Origin: a virus
IMG/VR virus record: IMGVR_UViG_3300048839_001000
Span: 1-56,456 of that record
Reading direction: 5' to 3' (one strand)
DNA: 56,456 bases
The position numbers were made by a program, and so were the translations under genes. Below the pieces are notes generated by a model. That model searched no databases, had not been told where the DNA came from, and saw nothing but the letters and a program-made list of their open reading frames with translations. Positions 15,298 through 24,900 of the stretch are shown in pieces (within the stretch, counting starts at the first letter, position 1; the number at the start of each line of letters is the position of its first letter).

Positions 15298-16017
15298 TTA
15301 TGCTTTGCGCATCATCACCTCCTCACGCTTCATCACGCGGATGAAGTTAGGCGGAGTCTGACCACCTTCCGTCAAATCCTCGACGTGCTTCTGAAGTGAC
15401 TGCCAATTGTAACCTTCGTGAGTCAAACCGAGGTCGCGCATGTAGAGCATGAAGGTGGTGTACTTTGGCATCTTAACACCACGCTCCTGCGCGATCTGTT
15501 CTGCCATTTTGAGTGTTGTGGTATTCAGGTCGAGGTCGAGACCAGCCGACTTGCACAGCATGGCGAACTCGACGATGGCTCGCTCTTCTTCCTTCTTGCT
15601 TGGAGGAAGCGCGACGTCCTTCGTCTTGATGTAGAACGTCCCGACGTCATCGATCTTCACCGAGTTGAGACCGGCCTCACGCATGCGTTCCGCGAAGCGT
15701 TGCGTATGACCATCGTTACCAGCCCGCTCATCGGTACCACCGAGAGCTCTCTCGGCGTTCTGCTGCATCTCCTTCGCGGTATCCTTCAGCGTGCGCAAGA
15801 AGTAATGCAACTCGGCGTAGTCAATGAGCTCTTTGACTTGCACCTTCTTGTCATCACCTTGCGGCGTGTACAGCGTGCCATCGACCACGCATTGCGCAAT
15901 GGCACCAACCCTGGCGAGATGCTTCTCAAGTTCCATCGCCAGTTCCAACAAGGAGGTGATCCGCAACTTCCCCGCCTTGATGTGTTCCACACCCTCCATC
16001 AACAGTTCTCCGTCCAT
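15298..16017 (-). CDS. Hypothetical protein of the replication operon, 239 aa
   Basis: A mostly helical, soluble protein. The N-terminal half has long amphipathic helices (ITSLLELAMELEKHLARVGA, YFLRTLKDTAKEMQQNAERA). The C-terminal half has a GLNSVKIDDVGTFYIKTKDV beta segment followed by helices and HEGYNWQSLQKHVEDLTEGG. The second half resembles proteins found beside SSB and primase genes in other phages, but I cannot name a function. The start at 16017 follows GAGAGGAG, which overlaps the end of the 43-aa gene upstream. Confidence 0.75.
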   Translation of the reverse strand: MDGELLMEGVEHIKAGKLRITSLLELAMELEKHLARVGAIAQCVVDGTLYTPQGDDKKVQVKELIDYAELHYFLRTLKDTAKEMQQNAERALGGTDERAGNDGHTQRFAERMREAGLNSVKIDDVGTFYIKTKDVALPPSKKEEERAIVEFAMLCKSAGLDLDLNTTTLKMAEQIAQERGVKMPKYTTFMLYMRDLGLTHEGYNWQSLQKHVEDLTEGGQTPPNFIRVMKREEVMMRKA

Positions 16018-16018
16018 A

Positions 16019-16150
16019 CTACACTCCTCTCTGCGCTGACACGCGCGTTGACCGATCACACAAGGCAAGAAGGACACCCAACGTGCTCTTGTTGATCGTG
16101 ATGTACACTTGGTGGTGATGATGACCGTCGAATACGGATAACACAATCAT
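16019..16150 (-). CDS. Small protein, 43 aa, first gene of the replication operon
   Basis: A short gene found by reading the gap. AGAGAGGAG stands just before the ATG at 16150, about 34 bases downstream of the P2 -10 box, and the TAG at 16019-16021 lies next to the ATG of the following gene (TAGTATG). The peptide begins MIVLSVFDGHHHHQVYITIN: four consecutive His residues after a hydrophobic strand, then VLLALCDRSTR. Metal binding is possible. Its position as the first gene after a promoter and its good start site argue that it is real; an early regulatory role is only a guess. Confidence 0.62.
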   Translation of the reverse strand: MIVLSVFDGHHHHQVYITINKSTLGVLLALCDRSTRVSAQRGV

Positions 16151-16174
16151 GGCGGCTCCTCTCTAATCTCCAAC

Positions 16175-16212
16175 TGTAAGGGTATTATACCTTACAATTG
16201 CGCCTAGTACAT
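16175..16212 (-). promoter_or_regulatory. Promoter P2 for the replication operon, with -10 inside a palindrome
   Basis: On the minus strand ATGTAC (16212 to 16207) is followed after 17 bases by GG-TATAAT (16189 to 16184). The -10 lies exactly between the arms TGTAAGG (16175-16181) and CCTTACA (16190-16196), a likely operator or roadblock site. The first gene (43 aa) starts 34 bases downstream. Confidence 0.75.
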
Positions 16213-16361
16213 CTTTAAAACAATCTAAAAGCACCGACAGACCCAATTACTTTTCAAGTAACAATGGTATGCATATTGAAGTTAGGCCGTACACTTGGAA
16301 ACGGTGTATACTCGAGGTAAATGACCTTGAGTTATAATGAATGGTTAATTACACGCATTGT

Positions 16362-16442
16362 TTTGGGTATAATTAAACTCTCCACGTGTTTGGGTATATT
16401 CTATTATCTTCCAGATTTGGGTTTAATTATAACCATATAACT
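16362..16442. repeat. Three iterons at exact 27-base spacing
   Basis: TTTGGGTAT, TTTGGGTAT and TTTGGGTTT begin at 16362, 16389 and 16416, exactly 27 bases apart. Two of the three continue with AATTA. They lie in an AT-rich non-coding stretch upstream of the replication operon. Such phased repeats are typical of initiator-protein or regulator binding sites. Confidence 0.6.
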
Positions 16443-16494
16443 AGGCATACTGACCTAACTTGGACCGAGACTGGGAGAGAACTGCTAGAAACAG

Positions 16495-17118
16495 CTAAGT
16501 TAGCGTCAACATGTAGGCGTATGCCCACGGCGGCGGTATTCGCGTGTCCCACAGTGGAGTATGCTCGCGGCTGTCATGTTCGTGGTGAAGAATCACGTCG
16601 AGACACGGATCAAGCACCAGATATCCAGCTTTGCGAGCCATCGCAATCACGCGATTGTCAATCGCCTGCACACCGAGGAACTCATCTACATTACTTATTG
16701 GCAGTCTATCTCGATACAACCACGCATCAGCGCTACCGAGATTCGTCCACGTCTCCCTGCTCAATGAGATGAACAGGTTGTCCCACGAACCGTCCCACTT
16801 AAGAAGCTTCTCCACCGACTTGTCAAACCACACGTCAGCATTACACAGTCCAACAATACCAGTCGGTGCATGCGAGTTGACGAGAGCCGCCATCGCAGCC
16901 CACGTGGCCCTGACACCGCTACGTCTAAACAACACCTTTGGATTGTCGAGTAGTTCACGGCGCTTTCGTCCAATCCTATCGATGCCCGTCTCCTCGACCA
17001 CGACCATCACGCGTTCAATCTGTTCGCACTCGATGTTCTTCTGCAATGCGATGGCGTACTCCTCTTCACGCTTCTCCGTCTTGGCCGGTGGTAGTCCAAT
17101 CCCAAGCACCTTAATCAT
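16495..17118 (-). CDS. Glycosyltransferase-like protein (GT-A type), 207 aa
   Basis: The N-terminus (MIKVLGIGLPPAK) and IERVMVVVEETG give a Rossmann-like start. GIVGLCNADVWFD near residue 93 is the NAD-x-x-D nucleotide-sugar/metal motif of GT-A enzymes. SRETW and SADAWLYRDRLP follow, then the acceptor-side end with DVILHHEHD. The start at 17118 overlaps the previous stop (ATGA); a longer frame exists but lacks support. It forms a pair with the GT9-like gene directly upstream. Donor and acceptor are unknown. Confidence 0.72.
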   Translation of the reverse strand: MIKVLGIGLPPAKTEKREEEYAIALQKNIECEQIERVMVVVEETGIDRIGRKRRELLDNPKVLFRRSGVRATWAAMAALVNSHAPTGIVGLCNADVWFDKSVEKLLKWDGSWDNLFISLSRETWTNLGSADAWLYRDRLPISNVDEFLGVQAIDNRVIAMARKAGYLVLDPCLDVILHHEHDSREHTPLWDTRIPPPWAYAYMLTLT

Positions 17119-18482
17119 CGTCCCATTCTCCTCTCTGCTTCTTTCAATGCTCTCACTGCATGACCGAAGACCACCTCCGGTTTCATGTCCCACATAGCTT
17201 CACATTGATGATCACACGATGGCCGATACCCATGCTCTGCTTGCCAATTGCATGGACTGCACTCTCCTGGAGACTGTAGTATCTTCACCGTGTCATACCA
17301 ACCGAATACTACCTTGCCATCAGTAGCGGAACAGATTGCAATCGTTGGTACACGCATCACTCCGGCGAGATGAGACATACCACTATCATTGCCAATGACG
17401 AGATTCGTTTTGGTAAACAACGCAACAGTGTGGTCCGCTCCCCATCCCCAATAACGAAGGTATGGCATGTGCTTTGTTCTATCCGGTTCGTTTCCATCAA
17501 CCACATAGACAAAGCATCCGAGCTTCGTGAGCATTCCTGCGAGATCTATCCAGTGGTGCATAGACCACGTACGCTGCGGACTGTTGGAGAATGGAACGAT
17601 CGCAACAATCGGTTTGCCGTTAGTAACTCCTTCAGTCAATTGCCCACGGCTCCACTCTGCGACATCGTTACTTGGCCGCAGTCTAATGTCTCGCACTGGT
17701 TCATCGACGCCAGCCGCCATACACCATAGATGATGTCTGGAGATTGGCGGGTTGTGCTCTTTGGCACAGATGTCATCGATGAGTCCCATTCGTTCGGGAC
17801 AGAGTTTGATGAGCCACTCACCACGAGAGCTCCAATCATCGGTGGACATCACATTCGCCCAACCGAGTTTCGCCCATGGCACTCTGTTTGGCACCGCGCG
17901 TATCCTGACTTGCTTCGACGGATACTTCTGCTGAATCGCATGCACTACTGGTAGACACGCGACCGTGTCACCAATGCCAGTCATGTCGAGTTCTTCTTCA
18001 TTGGTGCGAGCGTAGTGGAGCTGCACGTCAATGACATCCTTCAGTACTTCGGAGTGCCGTATCTGCACTTTGAATTGACGTCCAATATTGTTGCCCGGTC
18101 CCCACCGCGCGCGCGGACACACGGACTGGTCGTAAAGCGCCTTCTCTCTGACATTGCATCCGCAACCAGTCTTCTTCTCATCACGATACACTTTGGTCAG
18201 ACTATTCAGCCGTGGTTCCCCACAATACTCCTTCTTGTTTATTCTTCTGAATAGACGTGTCTCTGTGCCTTGTTCCTTCTCATCACATGTGTGACAGAGA
18301 GCAAGGCGCATCTTCTGCACGGTTTCTGATACTGTCTTCCCCATGCGCGCACGAAGAAAACTGACGACACCGAGATCTTTCGTCCCCTCGATCTCTGCGA
18401 GTGTCTTGCACGGTTGACACTCTGATGTCACGTCACCTTTGAACGACGGGTACGGCGAACACTTCGGTGCTACCGGGTCCAT
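17115..18482 (-). CDS. Glycosyltransferase family 9 (heptosyltransferase-like) with Cys-rich N-terminal domain, 455 aa
   Basis: Residues ~1-140 form a cysteine-rich module (ECQPC, CHTCDEKEQG, EYCGEP, TGCGCNVREK, SVCPRARW), a probable zinc domain I have no firm name for. From ~165 the GT9 pattern appears: GIGDTVACLPVVHAIQQKYP, VAIVPFSNSPQRTW, WIDLAGMLTKLG and LVIGNDSGMSHLAGVMRVPT, the last being the donor-binding C-terminal Rossmann domain of heptosyltransferase-like enzymes. It follows the tail-tip gene and overlaps the next glycosyltransferase by ATGA. A zinc domain fused to GT9 is unusual and may bring the enzyme to its acceptor. Confidence 0.82.
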   Translation of the reverse strand: MDPVAPKCSPYPSFKGDVTSECQPCKTLAEIEGTKDLGVVSFLRARMGKTVSETVQKMRLALCHTCDEKEQGTETRLFRRINKKEYCGEPRLNSLTKVYRDEKKTGCGCNVREKALYDQSVCPRARWGPGNNIGRQFKVQIRHSEVLKDVIDVQLHYARTNEEELDMTGIGDTVACLPVVHAIQQKYPSKQVRIRAVPNRVPWAKLGWANVMSTDDWSSRGEWLIKLCPERMGLIDDICAKEHNPPISRHHLWCMAAGVDEPVRDIRLRPSNDVAEWSRGQLTEGVTNGKPIVAIVPFSNSPQRTWSMHHWIDLAGMLTKLGCFVYVVDGNEPDRTKHMPYLRYWGWGADHTVALFTKTNLVIGNDSGMSHLAGVMRVPTIAICSATDGKVVFGWYDTVKILQSPGECSPCNWQAEHGYRPSCDHQCEAMWDMKPEVVFGHAVRALKEAERRMGR

Positions 18483-18499
18483 GCTACTCTTCTCCTCTC

Positions 18500-20674
18500 T
18501 TAGTTGGTCGACTCTACTGGCGGATCTCCGAGGTACTTGATGGTCACGTATGTTTTGGTGAATGTAAGATCTTCATTTTGAACGAAGTCCTTAATCACCG
18601 TCACTTCTTGATTTGGCACCATGTTGCCGAAGCCGAAGCCGAGGACCTGTCCGTCCGGACCGAGGCTCAACCATTTCAACGCCATGCTGCATGGGCACGA
18701 ACTGCGGCGACCAACTCCGCTACCTGGAGGTGGCGCGCTACTTCCGCTACCAACACCGCCGCTGCTCGTGCCGTATCCGCTTCCAGTTTGTTTACACTCT
18801 GCGGCGCAGTCAGCGTAGAAGTTGTATTCACCAGTGCGACCACCAACGCATCCGATACCTGGGTCGCAATGCCACTTGCATCCAACGTAGAACCAAATAC
18901 TTCCAGGCGGATGTGCATCGAGGCACTCTTGCTGCGTTCGGTACTGACCATCGCCAACATCGCGCGCCGCTACACATCCTTGACAGTCAATAAACTTCCA
19001 TCCGAAGTCTGGAGTGATGCAGCGGTTTCTGCACGTGTCCCTAGTTTGAAACTCCCCACCAGGGCCGTCTCGCTCTACACATTGCCATGGCACCTGCATC
19101 TTGTCACAGTCATAGCTCTTCTTACCACCTTTTCCGCCATGGCCACCGACTGGATTGCCGCTCTCGTCGCGACCGACTGTACCACCTTCGCAGAAACAAT
19201 TGTCGATTTGAATGACTCTCGGTTGGTACCAATTGCCACCTTCGAGCGTACCATCCTTCAATCCTTGCTTGACAGTCTTCATCGCATTACGCAGCGGTAT
19301 AGTGCTGATGCTCACGTTCATCGTGCGTCGTACCAGATCGTATGATATGGTCTGCGCACGTGCATTACTGAAGTTCGTGATAGGGCTGCCAAGCTTCAGA
19401 TTTGCATTGATTCCCTTGATGTGTATGCCGACACTTCCGGTAGTGTCTGCGGCATCACAATAGCGAAGCGCGAGCGCATTGGCTAATGCGGTGAGCAGCG
19501 CACTTTGGTCGATGGTACCAAGAGAGCTCTCGTATTTGATGAACTCGTTATGCTGCTCGATGTACGCACCTTCGCCAGCTAATTTTGGATCTGACGAAGT
19601 GTACTCTGCCACCATCGGCCCTTCTTCCGCGGTGTACGTGAGCCACGCGCTCACCATCGGCGGTGTCCAATCCGGATCGATGCCGAAGTAATTGATGCAT
19701 TGCATCTGCATCGCAAAGAACGACCGCCCAAACTCATCGACCTGAATGACTGGATTCTCCCAATCAAACACCATCGGTCCAAGCGCGATATCGTCGGGAC
19801 CGATGCCGAACTTAAATCGCACGAGCATGTTGTCGACGCACTTACCATCAGCGTCAATGTATCTGCCGAGGATACGGCGGCGCGGTGTGTCAGGAATGTA
19901 CCATCGATAGAAATACATTCCAGTAAGTGGATCAGAAGCATAGAGCGTCGCTACCATGTACTGTAATTCATACCGCTTGAAGTATCCGCATCCCTGCACT
20001 AGCACCTTCTCATACTTGCGGTTCAAGCTCTTACCAATGTCTGCTCCTTCCATGAGGAGTTCACCGCTAATTGGATTGATGATGTTGTAGGAGCCGATGG
20101 TCAAAGTGACTGACGACGCGGCGGTGAAGTCGGTGATGTCAAGTCGTGGTGAACCGCCGTTCGGATTCACCCACGCGATTCCTCCTGGCGTATTCTCCAA
20201 CAGATCGTTGAGCCACGTATCGAAGCCTTGGCCGCCCTTGTCTACCGCAGGTGTGTCTGCGTCGGTGATGGCGAAGTTCAACCCACCTGGAAGCACCGAA
20301 GCCACTCCACTTCCATTGAAAATGGCTGTGATGATAGCTTGAATGCTCGTGCCGGCCGTGAATGCGAGCCGTGTCTCCTTCAATCCATTGGTGATAATTG
20401 CCGCTGGTGTCTTAGTCAATGTTCGGTACGCATCGCTGCAGGTGTATCTAACACCTTCACCTGAACGGTACGCTGCCTTTACATCGGTGATCTTTCCGAC
20501 AAAACACGCACCTAAATCCGGGTCAGTGTAGGTGACCTGCGTCCCCTCAGCGAGAGCACTTCCGCTGTCTGCCTTTACTGCGTGAAACGCCGTGAGCACG
20601 CGGGCTTGGTTCGGCGCCCACATGAACTGCTCCACGGTGACACCGGCCATCGTGTCCAATGCAATCGCAGGCAT
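18500..20674 (-). CDS. Tail-tip/baseplate protein with C-terminal Cys-rich repeats, 724 aa
   Basis: The first ~500 residues are beta-rich, typical of phage tail hub or distal tail proteins (ITDVKAAYRSGEGVRYTCSD, GFDTWLNDLLENTPGG, RLDITDFTAASSVTLTIG). Residues ~510-640 hold about three Cys repeats of the pattern C-x-x-C ... G-x-Y/F ... C-x-x-x-C (for example YDCDKMQVPWQC then TRDTCRNRC, and CVGGRTGEYNFYADCAAEC), separated by Gly-rich linkers. A Gly/Ser/Pro linker leads to a beta-rich tail end. Genes in this position, after the tape measure, build the tail tip. The Cys repeats are probably exposed and may bind receptors. Confidence 0.75.
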   Translation of the reverse strand: MPAIALDTMAGVTVEQFMWAPNQARVLTAFHAVKADSGSALAEGTQVTYTDPDLGACFVGKITDVKAAYRSGEGVRYTCSDAYRTLTKTPAAIITNGLKETRLAFTAGTSIQAIITAIFNGSGVASVLPGGLNFAITDADTPAVDKGGQGFDTWLNDLLENTPGGIAWVNPNGGSPRLDITDFTAASSVTLTIGSYNIINPISGELLMEGADIGKSLNRKYEKVLVQGCGYFKRYELQYMVATLYASDPLTGMYFYRWYIPDTPRRRILGRYIDADGKCVDNMLVRFKFGIGPDDIALGPMVFDWENPVIQVDEFGRSFFAMQMQCINYFGIDPDWTPPMVSAWLTYTAEEGPMVAEYTSSDPKLAGEGAYIEQHNEFIKYESSLGTIDQSALLTALANALALRYCDAADTTGSVGIHIKGINANLKLGSPITNFSNARAQTISYDLVRRTMNVSISTIPLRNAMKTVKQGLKDGTLEGGNWYQPRVIQIDNCFCEGGTVGRDESGNPVGGHGGKGGKKSYDCDKMQVPWQCVERDGPGGEFQTRDTCRNRCITPDFGWKFIDCQGCVAARDVGDGQYRTQQECLDAHPPGSIWFYVGCKWHCDPGIGCVGGRTGEYNFYADCAAECKQTGSGYGTSSGGVGSGSSAPPPGSGVGRRSSCPCSMALKWLSLGPDGQVLGFGFGNMVPNQEVTVIKDFVQNEDLTFTKTYVTIKYLGDPPVESTN

Positions 20675-20677
20675 CTC

Positions 20678-21934
20678 TTAGCTCCCGTATCCATACGCAA
20701 AGACTAGTTTGAACGAAGGCGTCTCGAGCCCCGTGATGTCATTAATCTGTACATCACGGAGATGCGCCAACACTTGCCCACCGCCAAGCAGGGCGTCATT
20801 GTTAATTCGCAACTGTCGCTCTCGTCCCTTGTGAAGCCAATTCAACATCCGCACTCGGTCTTCCACAAGGAATCGTTTCCCCTGATTGCTGCCATGGAAG
20901 TCATCGAGCACCGTCGTACTGTACGGGTAGAGATTGAACTGCTTGATCGCCAACTGAGTGCCAGAACCGACAGCAGTCACGTTGAGTTTCAAGTATGGGT
21001 AACTGAGCCCGGCCGTCAGATCGAAGGTCTTCTCCACCCCTGCTGCCCACAGACCGACTCCGGTCCACGATTGAATGCTTGTGTAAGTAACGCCAGCATC
21101 GCTTCCAAGCAATTCGAAGTTCACCGGCGCCGTTGCCACCGACACCGGGATGATCCCAATGCGCGCCGGTTTGAAGAGTGGGAATGGACCTCGGTAGAAG
21201 ATCAATGAGTGAGGCAGCGCTCCTGATCCTGACATGAAGTATTTGGAGCCAGACGGATCAAGGAGTTTGTTGGCTCTGTAATCCGACCCGGCGTCGGTGT
21301 CACCAACCACAGACCAGAACGCTGGCGTGTTCTTCTCCACAATGTTGATGCAGTTAATGAGTCTAAGTGGTACTGCACCTGGTACGCGGATCGGGGCGGC
21401 TCTGAAGATCTCCTTGAACTGGGTCTTGTCGCCCTCGTCTCCAAGCTCTATCACCATATCTTTCGAGTTGATGAAGAGCAGATCGGAATCGTTCTCAGAA
21501 CCGAACTCTAGTCGGTGCGGTATCTGCACACCGCTCGTCCCACCTCCGCCGGCAGACTTGTAACTGAACTCCAGTACGTAAATGAGCAGATCGTTGGTGT
21601 CCTGCGTCGGACTGAACGACTGCAGTGTGATGCCGGCGTACACCTCTTCCTCGGCGGTACCTTCGTCGACGGTGAGCGTACCCTGCTTGCCTAGCATGTC
21701 GCGGAGTTCAGCGACACGATCCTCGATGTATTTGCGACGAGGCCGACCCTGTGTCACTGTCGTGTCAGCATGCTCCCAAACTTCATTGAGCACCACTGTC
21801 TGCACAATGTCAGAACCAGCACCGCTCAATTCGCCACGATGGTCTACCCAGAAGTCAGTGGCTAGCATCGACTTCGTGATGCCATCGTAGACAAACTTCC
21901 AACTGCGCTGCCCGTTCATCCCAGTAGCTGGCAT
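20678..21934 (-). CDS. Distal tail-like structural protein, 418 aa
   Basis: Position immediately after the tape measure, with a beta-rich sequence (RSWKFVYDGITKSM, NDLLIYVLEFSYKSAGGGG, FDLTAGLSYPYLKLNVTAVG), fits a distal tail or tail-tip attachment protein. A discoidin-like middle (LLDPSGSKYFMSGSGALPHS; VNFELLGSDAGVTYTSIQSW) may bind carbohydrate. No catalytic motif is seen. It ends just before the tail-tip gene, whose ribosome binding site overlaps its stop. The assignment rests mainly on gene order. Confidence 0.65.
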   Translation of the reverse strand: MPATGMNGQRSWKFVYDGITKSMLATDFWVDHRGELSGAGSDIVQTVVLNEVWEHADTTVTQGRPRRKYIEDRVAELRDMLGKQGTLTVDEGTAEEEVYAGITLQSFSPTQDTNDLLIYVLEFSYKSAGGGGTSGVQIPHRLEFGSENDSDLLFINSKDMVIELGDEGDKTQFKEIFRAAPIRVPGAVPLRLINCINIVEKNTPAFWSVVGDTDAGSDYRANKLLDPSGSKYFMSGSGALPHSLIFYRGPFPLFKPARIGIIPVSVATAPVNFELLGSDAGVTYTSIQSWTGVGLWAAGVEKTFDLTAGLSYPYLKLNVTAVGSGTQLAIKQFNLYPYSTTVLDDFHGSNQGKRFLVEDRVRMLNWLHKGRERQLRINNDALLGGGQVLAHLRDVQINDITGLETPSFKLVFAYGYGS

Positions 21935-21943
21935 GTCTGTCTC

Positions 21944-24900
21944 CTAGTATCCGGCGGCAGCGGCTTCGCTACCACCTTCATTCTTTAGGCTATTGAGATT
22001 TGACTCGATCTTCTCAAGTCTCTTTGTCACGTCGTTCCACCGCGCCTTCATGCCGGCGGCGAACTCGACGGTGGTGTTACCCAGTTTCTCCATGCTGGTA
22101 GCCATTGAACTTTGTGCATCCAACGCGGAGTTCATTGCTTCGGGGACAGGTGCAACGGCGTCTTGCACCTGTTGCGCCTTGTCGACTAAGGCCTGAGTCG
22201 CTGGCTGCAGATTGGCAACTGCAGCAGAAACATTCGCCCACGCTTGCTCGGTGGTAAGTCGCACTCCTTCAACAGCAATAGTGCTGGCTTCAACGGCGGC
22301 CTGCGCCTCGGTGACTTTGGTCTCAGCCTCCTTCACCTTCGTAGCGGATTCCTCAACACCGACTTTGGCCTCCATGAACGACTGCTTCAAACCTTCGACA
22401 GCGGCCGTGACAGCGGCTGTGAACGATTGTTCCGGCACTCCAAGGTTTTGCTGCTCAGTCTGCAAGCTCGTAAGTGTCACCTGCTGCGCCGCAAGTGTCC
22501 CAGACTTTTGGTATCGCTCGGCAGCCGCCTCGGCGCCAGGTGTAGCAGCGAGTTGGGTGACTTCCTTTTGGAGACCGATGATGCTAGTCATCAAGGTCTC
22601 CATGCGCTCGAGCCGTTTGACGGCATTCTCAAACTCGGCGACTGACTTCGCCACCTCCTTGGTATACTCGACCTGTGCATCCTTGATGGCGAGTTCACGC
22701 TGCAGTCTTTCATTCTGCAGATCAGCGATGCGTTGGTCGCGTTCATTAGCCGCCTCCTGTTGGGCAGCCGATTCTTCCTCGAGTTTGAGCTTCTCAGCGG
22801 CAGCCAGTTTGGCGCGATCGTCGAGAAGCTGCTTTTCCTTTGCGGCGTTCTTCTCTAACTCAGCCACCTTTGCGGCATCGGTGGCGAGCCTTTCTTTGGC
22901 GTCGGCCTCGCCACGCGCGGCATCTTTGCGCGCTTCTGCTGCAGTCTTTTCAGCTTGCGGATCGCCGCGGGCTTCACCTTCTTTAGTCGCGGCCTCGTTG
23001 AGACGCTCACGTGCCTTCGCCAACTCTTCCTCATCGCGAGTCAGTTGCTTGCGGGCAGCCGCAAGATCTTCTGCGATACGTTTGGCGTCTGTCTCATCCT
23101 TCGCCAATCGTTCCAACTCGGCAGCGACCTTCGCGAGTACACGCGCGCGGGTCTCCTGGTCGGTGGAATCCTTCAACGCGGCCGCAGCACTCTCAACGAG
23201 ACTCTTAATCTCAGCCTGCGTGGCGTCTGTTCGTCTCAGCGCATCCTGATCGAGTTTCTTCTCAAAATCTCGAGCGCGCTCATTGGCAGACTTTCTGATC
23301 TCCTCCTCACGTTTGATCTCTTGTTCAATTTCATCGACACGTTTACGTTCGATAGCGACGAGTTTGTTCTTCTCATCCTCTGCTTTCTTAATTCGATCCT
23401 TAGAGTAGTTCTCCTGCGCTGAGAGCTGCTTTCTGAATGCCTCTTCAGTAATTCGCAGCTGCTCCTGCGCAGCAATTTCGGTGTATCGGCGAATCTCTTT
23501 GAGAGCATCGAGTTGCTTGCTAATGTCCGCCTGAATGGTTTCGCCTGAAACCGCGCTTGACGTTTTGGTTTTGAACAAATCAGCAAGAACGGTTTGATGC
23601 GCTTGCGCACGCGCGCGGAAGGTCTCCATCGCCTTCCCAAGCTCTTCGATGCCGACAACCGCCTTGCCGACGTCTTCGCCGAAGTTGAGTTTGATCTGCG
23701 TCTCGTCCAACTTCTTCTTGTATTCGTCGAAAGCTTTCTGCGTGTCAGCCAGAACTGCTTTCGCGCCACCGAAAGTCTTTGCAATGTCCTCGGTCGACTT
23801 CTTTACGAGCCCCATCTGCTCCGCGTACCGCTCGGCAAAACCTTGCACCGAGTCGCCCAGCTTACGGTACAGCGTATCGAGCTCCTGTTGGCCGCCGAGG
23901 GACTCGAACATTCCCTTGTTTGCAGTCTTCAAGCCGAGGAGATACTGGAAGCGAGTAATCTCACCTGCAGTGTCGCCAATCGCCGCCTTCAATGCCATCC
24001 AATCAACCATTCCCTCCTTCAAGTATTGATTGTAGCGAAGGAGTTGTTCTGGATTGAGCGCATCAACCTGCTTCTTGATCTCTGCAGCGTTGGTCGTACG
24101 AATGCCCTCTGCCTGAGCCTCGTAGTATTTCTTCCATGCTAACGCGAACCATCCAACAACTGGAATGGCTGCGAGCACCACGTCTACGATTCCGCTCTTT
24201 ATCTTGTCGCTGGTATCCGCGGTGCCTTTGATCACGCGTTCTTCAGCGTCCGCCAATCCAAAGAACTGTTCGATCATTCCACCGATCTTGAAACCAGCAA
24301 TCGCAGTGCCTGCCGCGAGCGCCGCAGTACCAAGCGCAGAGAACTGCGACACGTTGGTGAGTAGGGCAGGACTGAGTTCGCTGCCGAGCATGTTGACGAA
24401 GGTACGCAAACCAATCTCGCCTCGGAGCAGATGTCCACCGAGTGTCAATACGCCGTCAGCCATCTTTGTCAACCCAGTCCAAGCGTTGAACATCCAGTCA
24501 CCGACCTTCGTTGCCACCATGCCGGCCCACGCTTTGGCATTCGTGAGGACTTGGCCGGTGGTTGCGCCGAGGATTCCTTTTACAACGTCGACTGCCTTAC
24601 CAACGTTGCTATTGGCGATGGCCGATGCTGAAGTGGCGGCTGTGTTTGCTTCTTTTGCAGCCGTGTTCGCCACAGTCGCGGCAGTGTCTGCGGTGGTAGC
24701 CGCTGCGGATTCAACCATGCTGCCAGCAAACGCAATCTGTATTCCAGTCAAAACAATCTGAGCTGCTGCGAATTGTTTAAAGGCGAAGGTTACTGCGGCG
24801 ATTGTCCCTGCCAACAGACCGACAGCAGTGACGATACCGACGAGCGCGAGTCCTAACGACACGGCGGTCTTGGTCAAAGCTGGATTCGCTTCAATCCACT

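Larger units (their letters stand above)
16151..16494. other. 344-base AT-rich intergenic region between the late and replication operons
   Basis: No gene is seen. The region holds promoter P2 at its left end and three TTTGGGT(A/T)T iterons at 16362-16442. It also has a 5-bp hairpin near 16290 (TACAC/GTGTA) and a CTAACTT/AAGTTAG inverted repeat at about 16455-16502 flanking the end of the upstream gene. Two plus-strand TATAAT strings occur (16333 and 16368) with no gene to drive. Position and composition make it the best candidate here for a replication origin. Confidence 0.5.

Noticed and set aside
16321-16380. Plus-strand promoters (two TATAAT strings)
   Set aside because: No plus-strand gene with a ribosome binding site follows, and the region is simply AT-rich.
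22212-23249. Plus-strand open frame (345 codons) opposite the tape-measure gene
   Set aside because: The Ser/Ala-rich translation is the expected mirror of an Ala/Glu-rich coiled coil.
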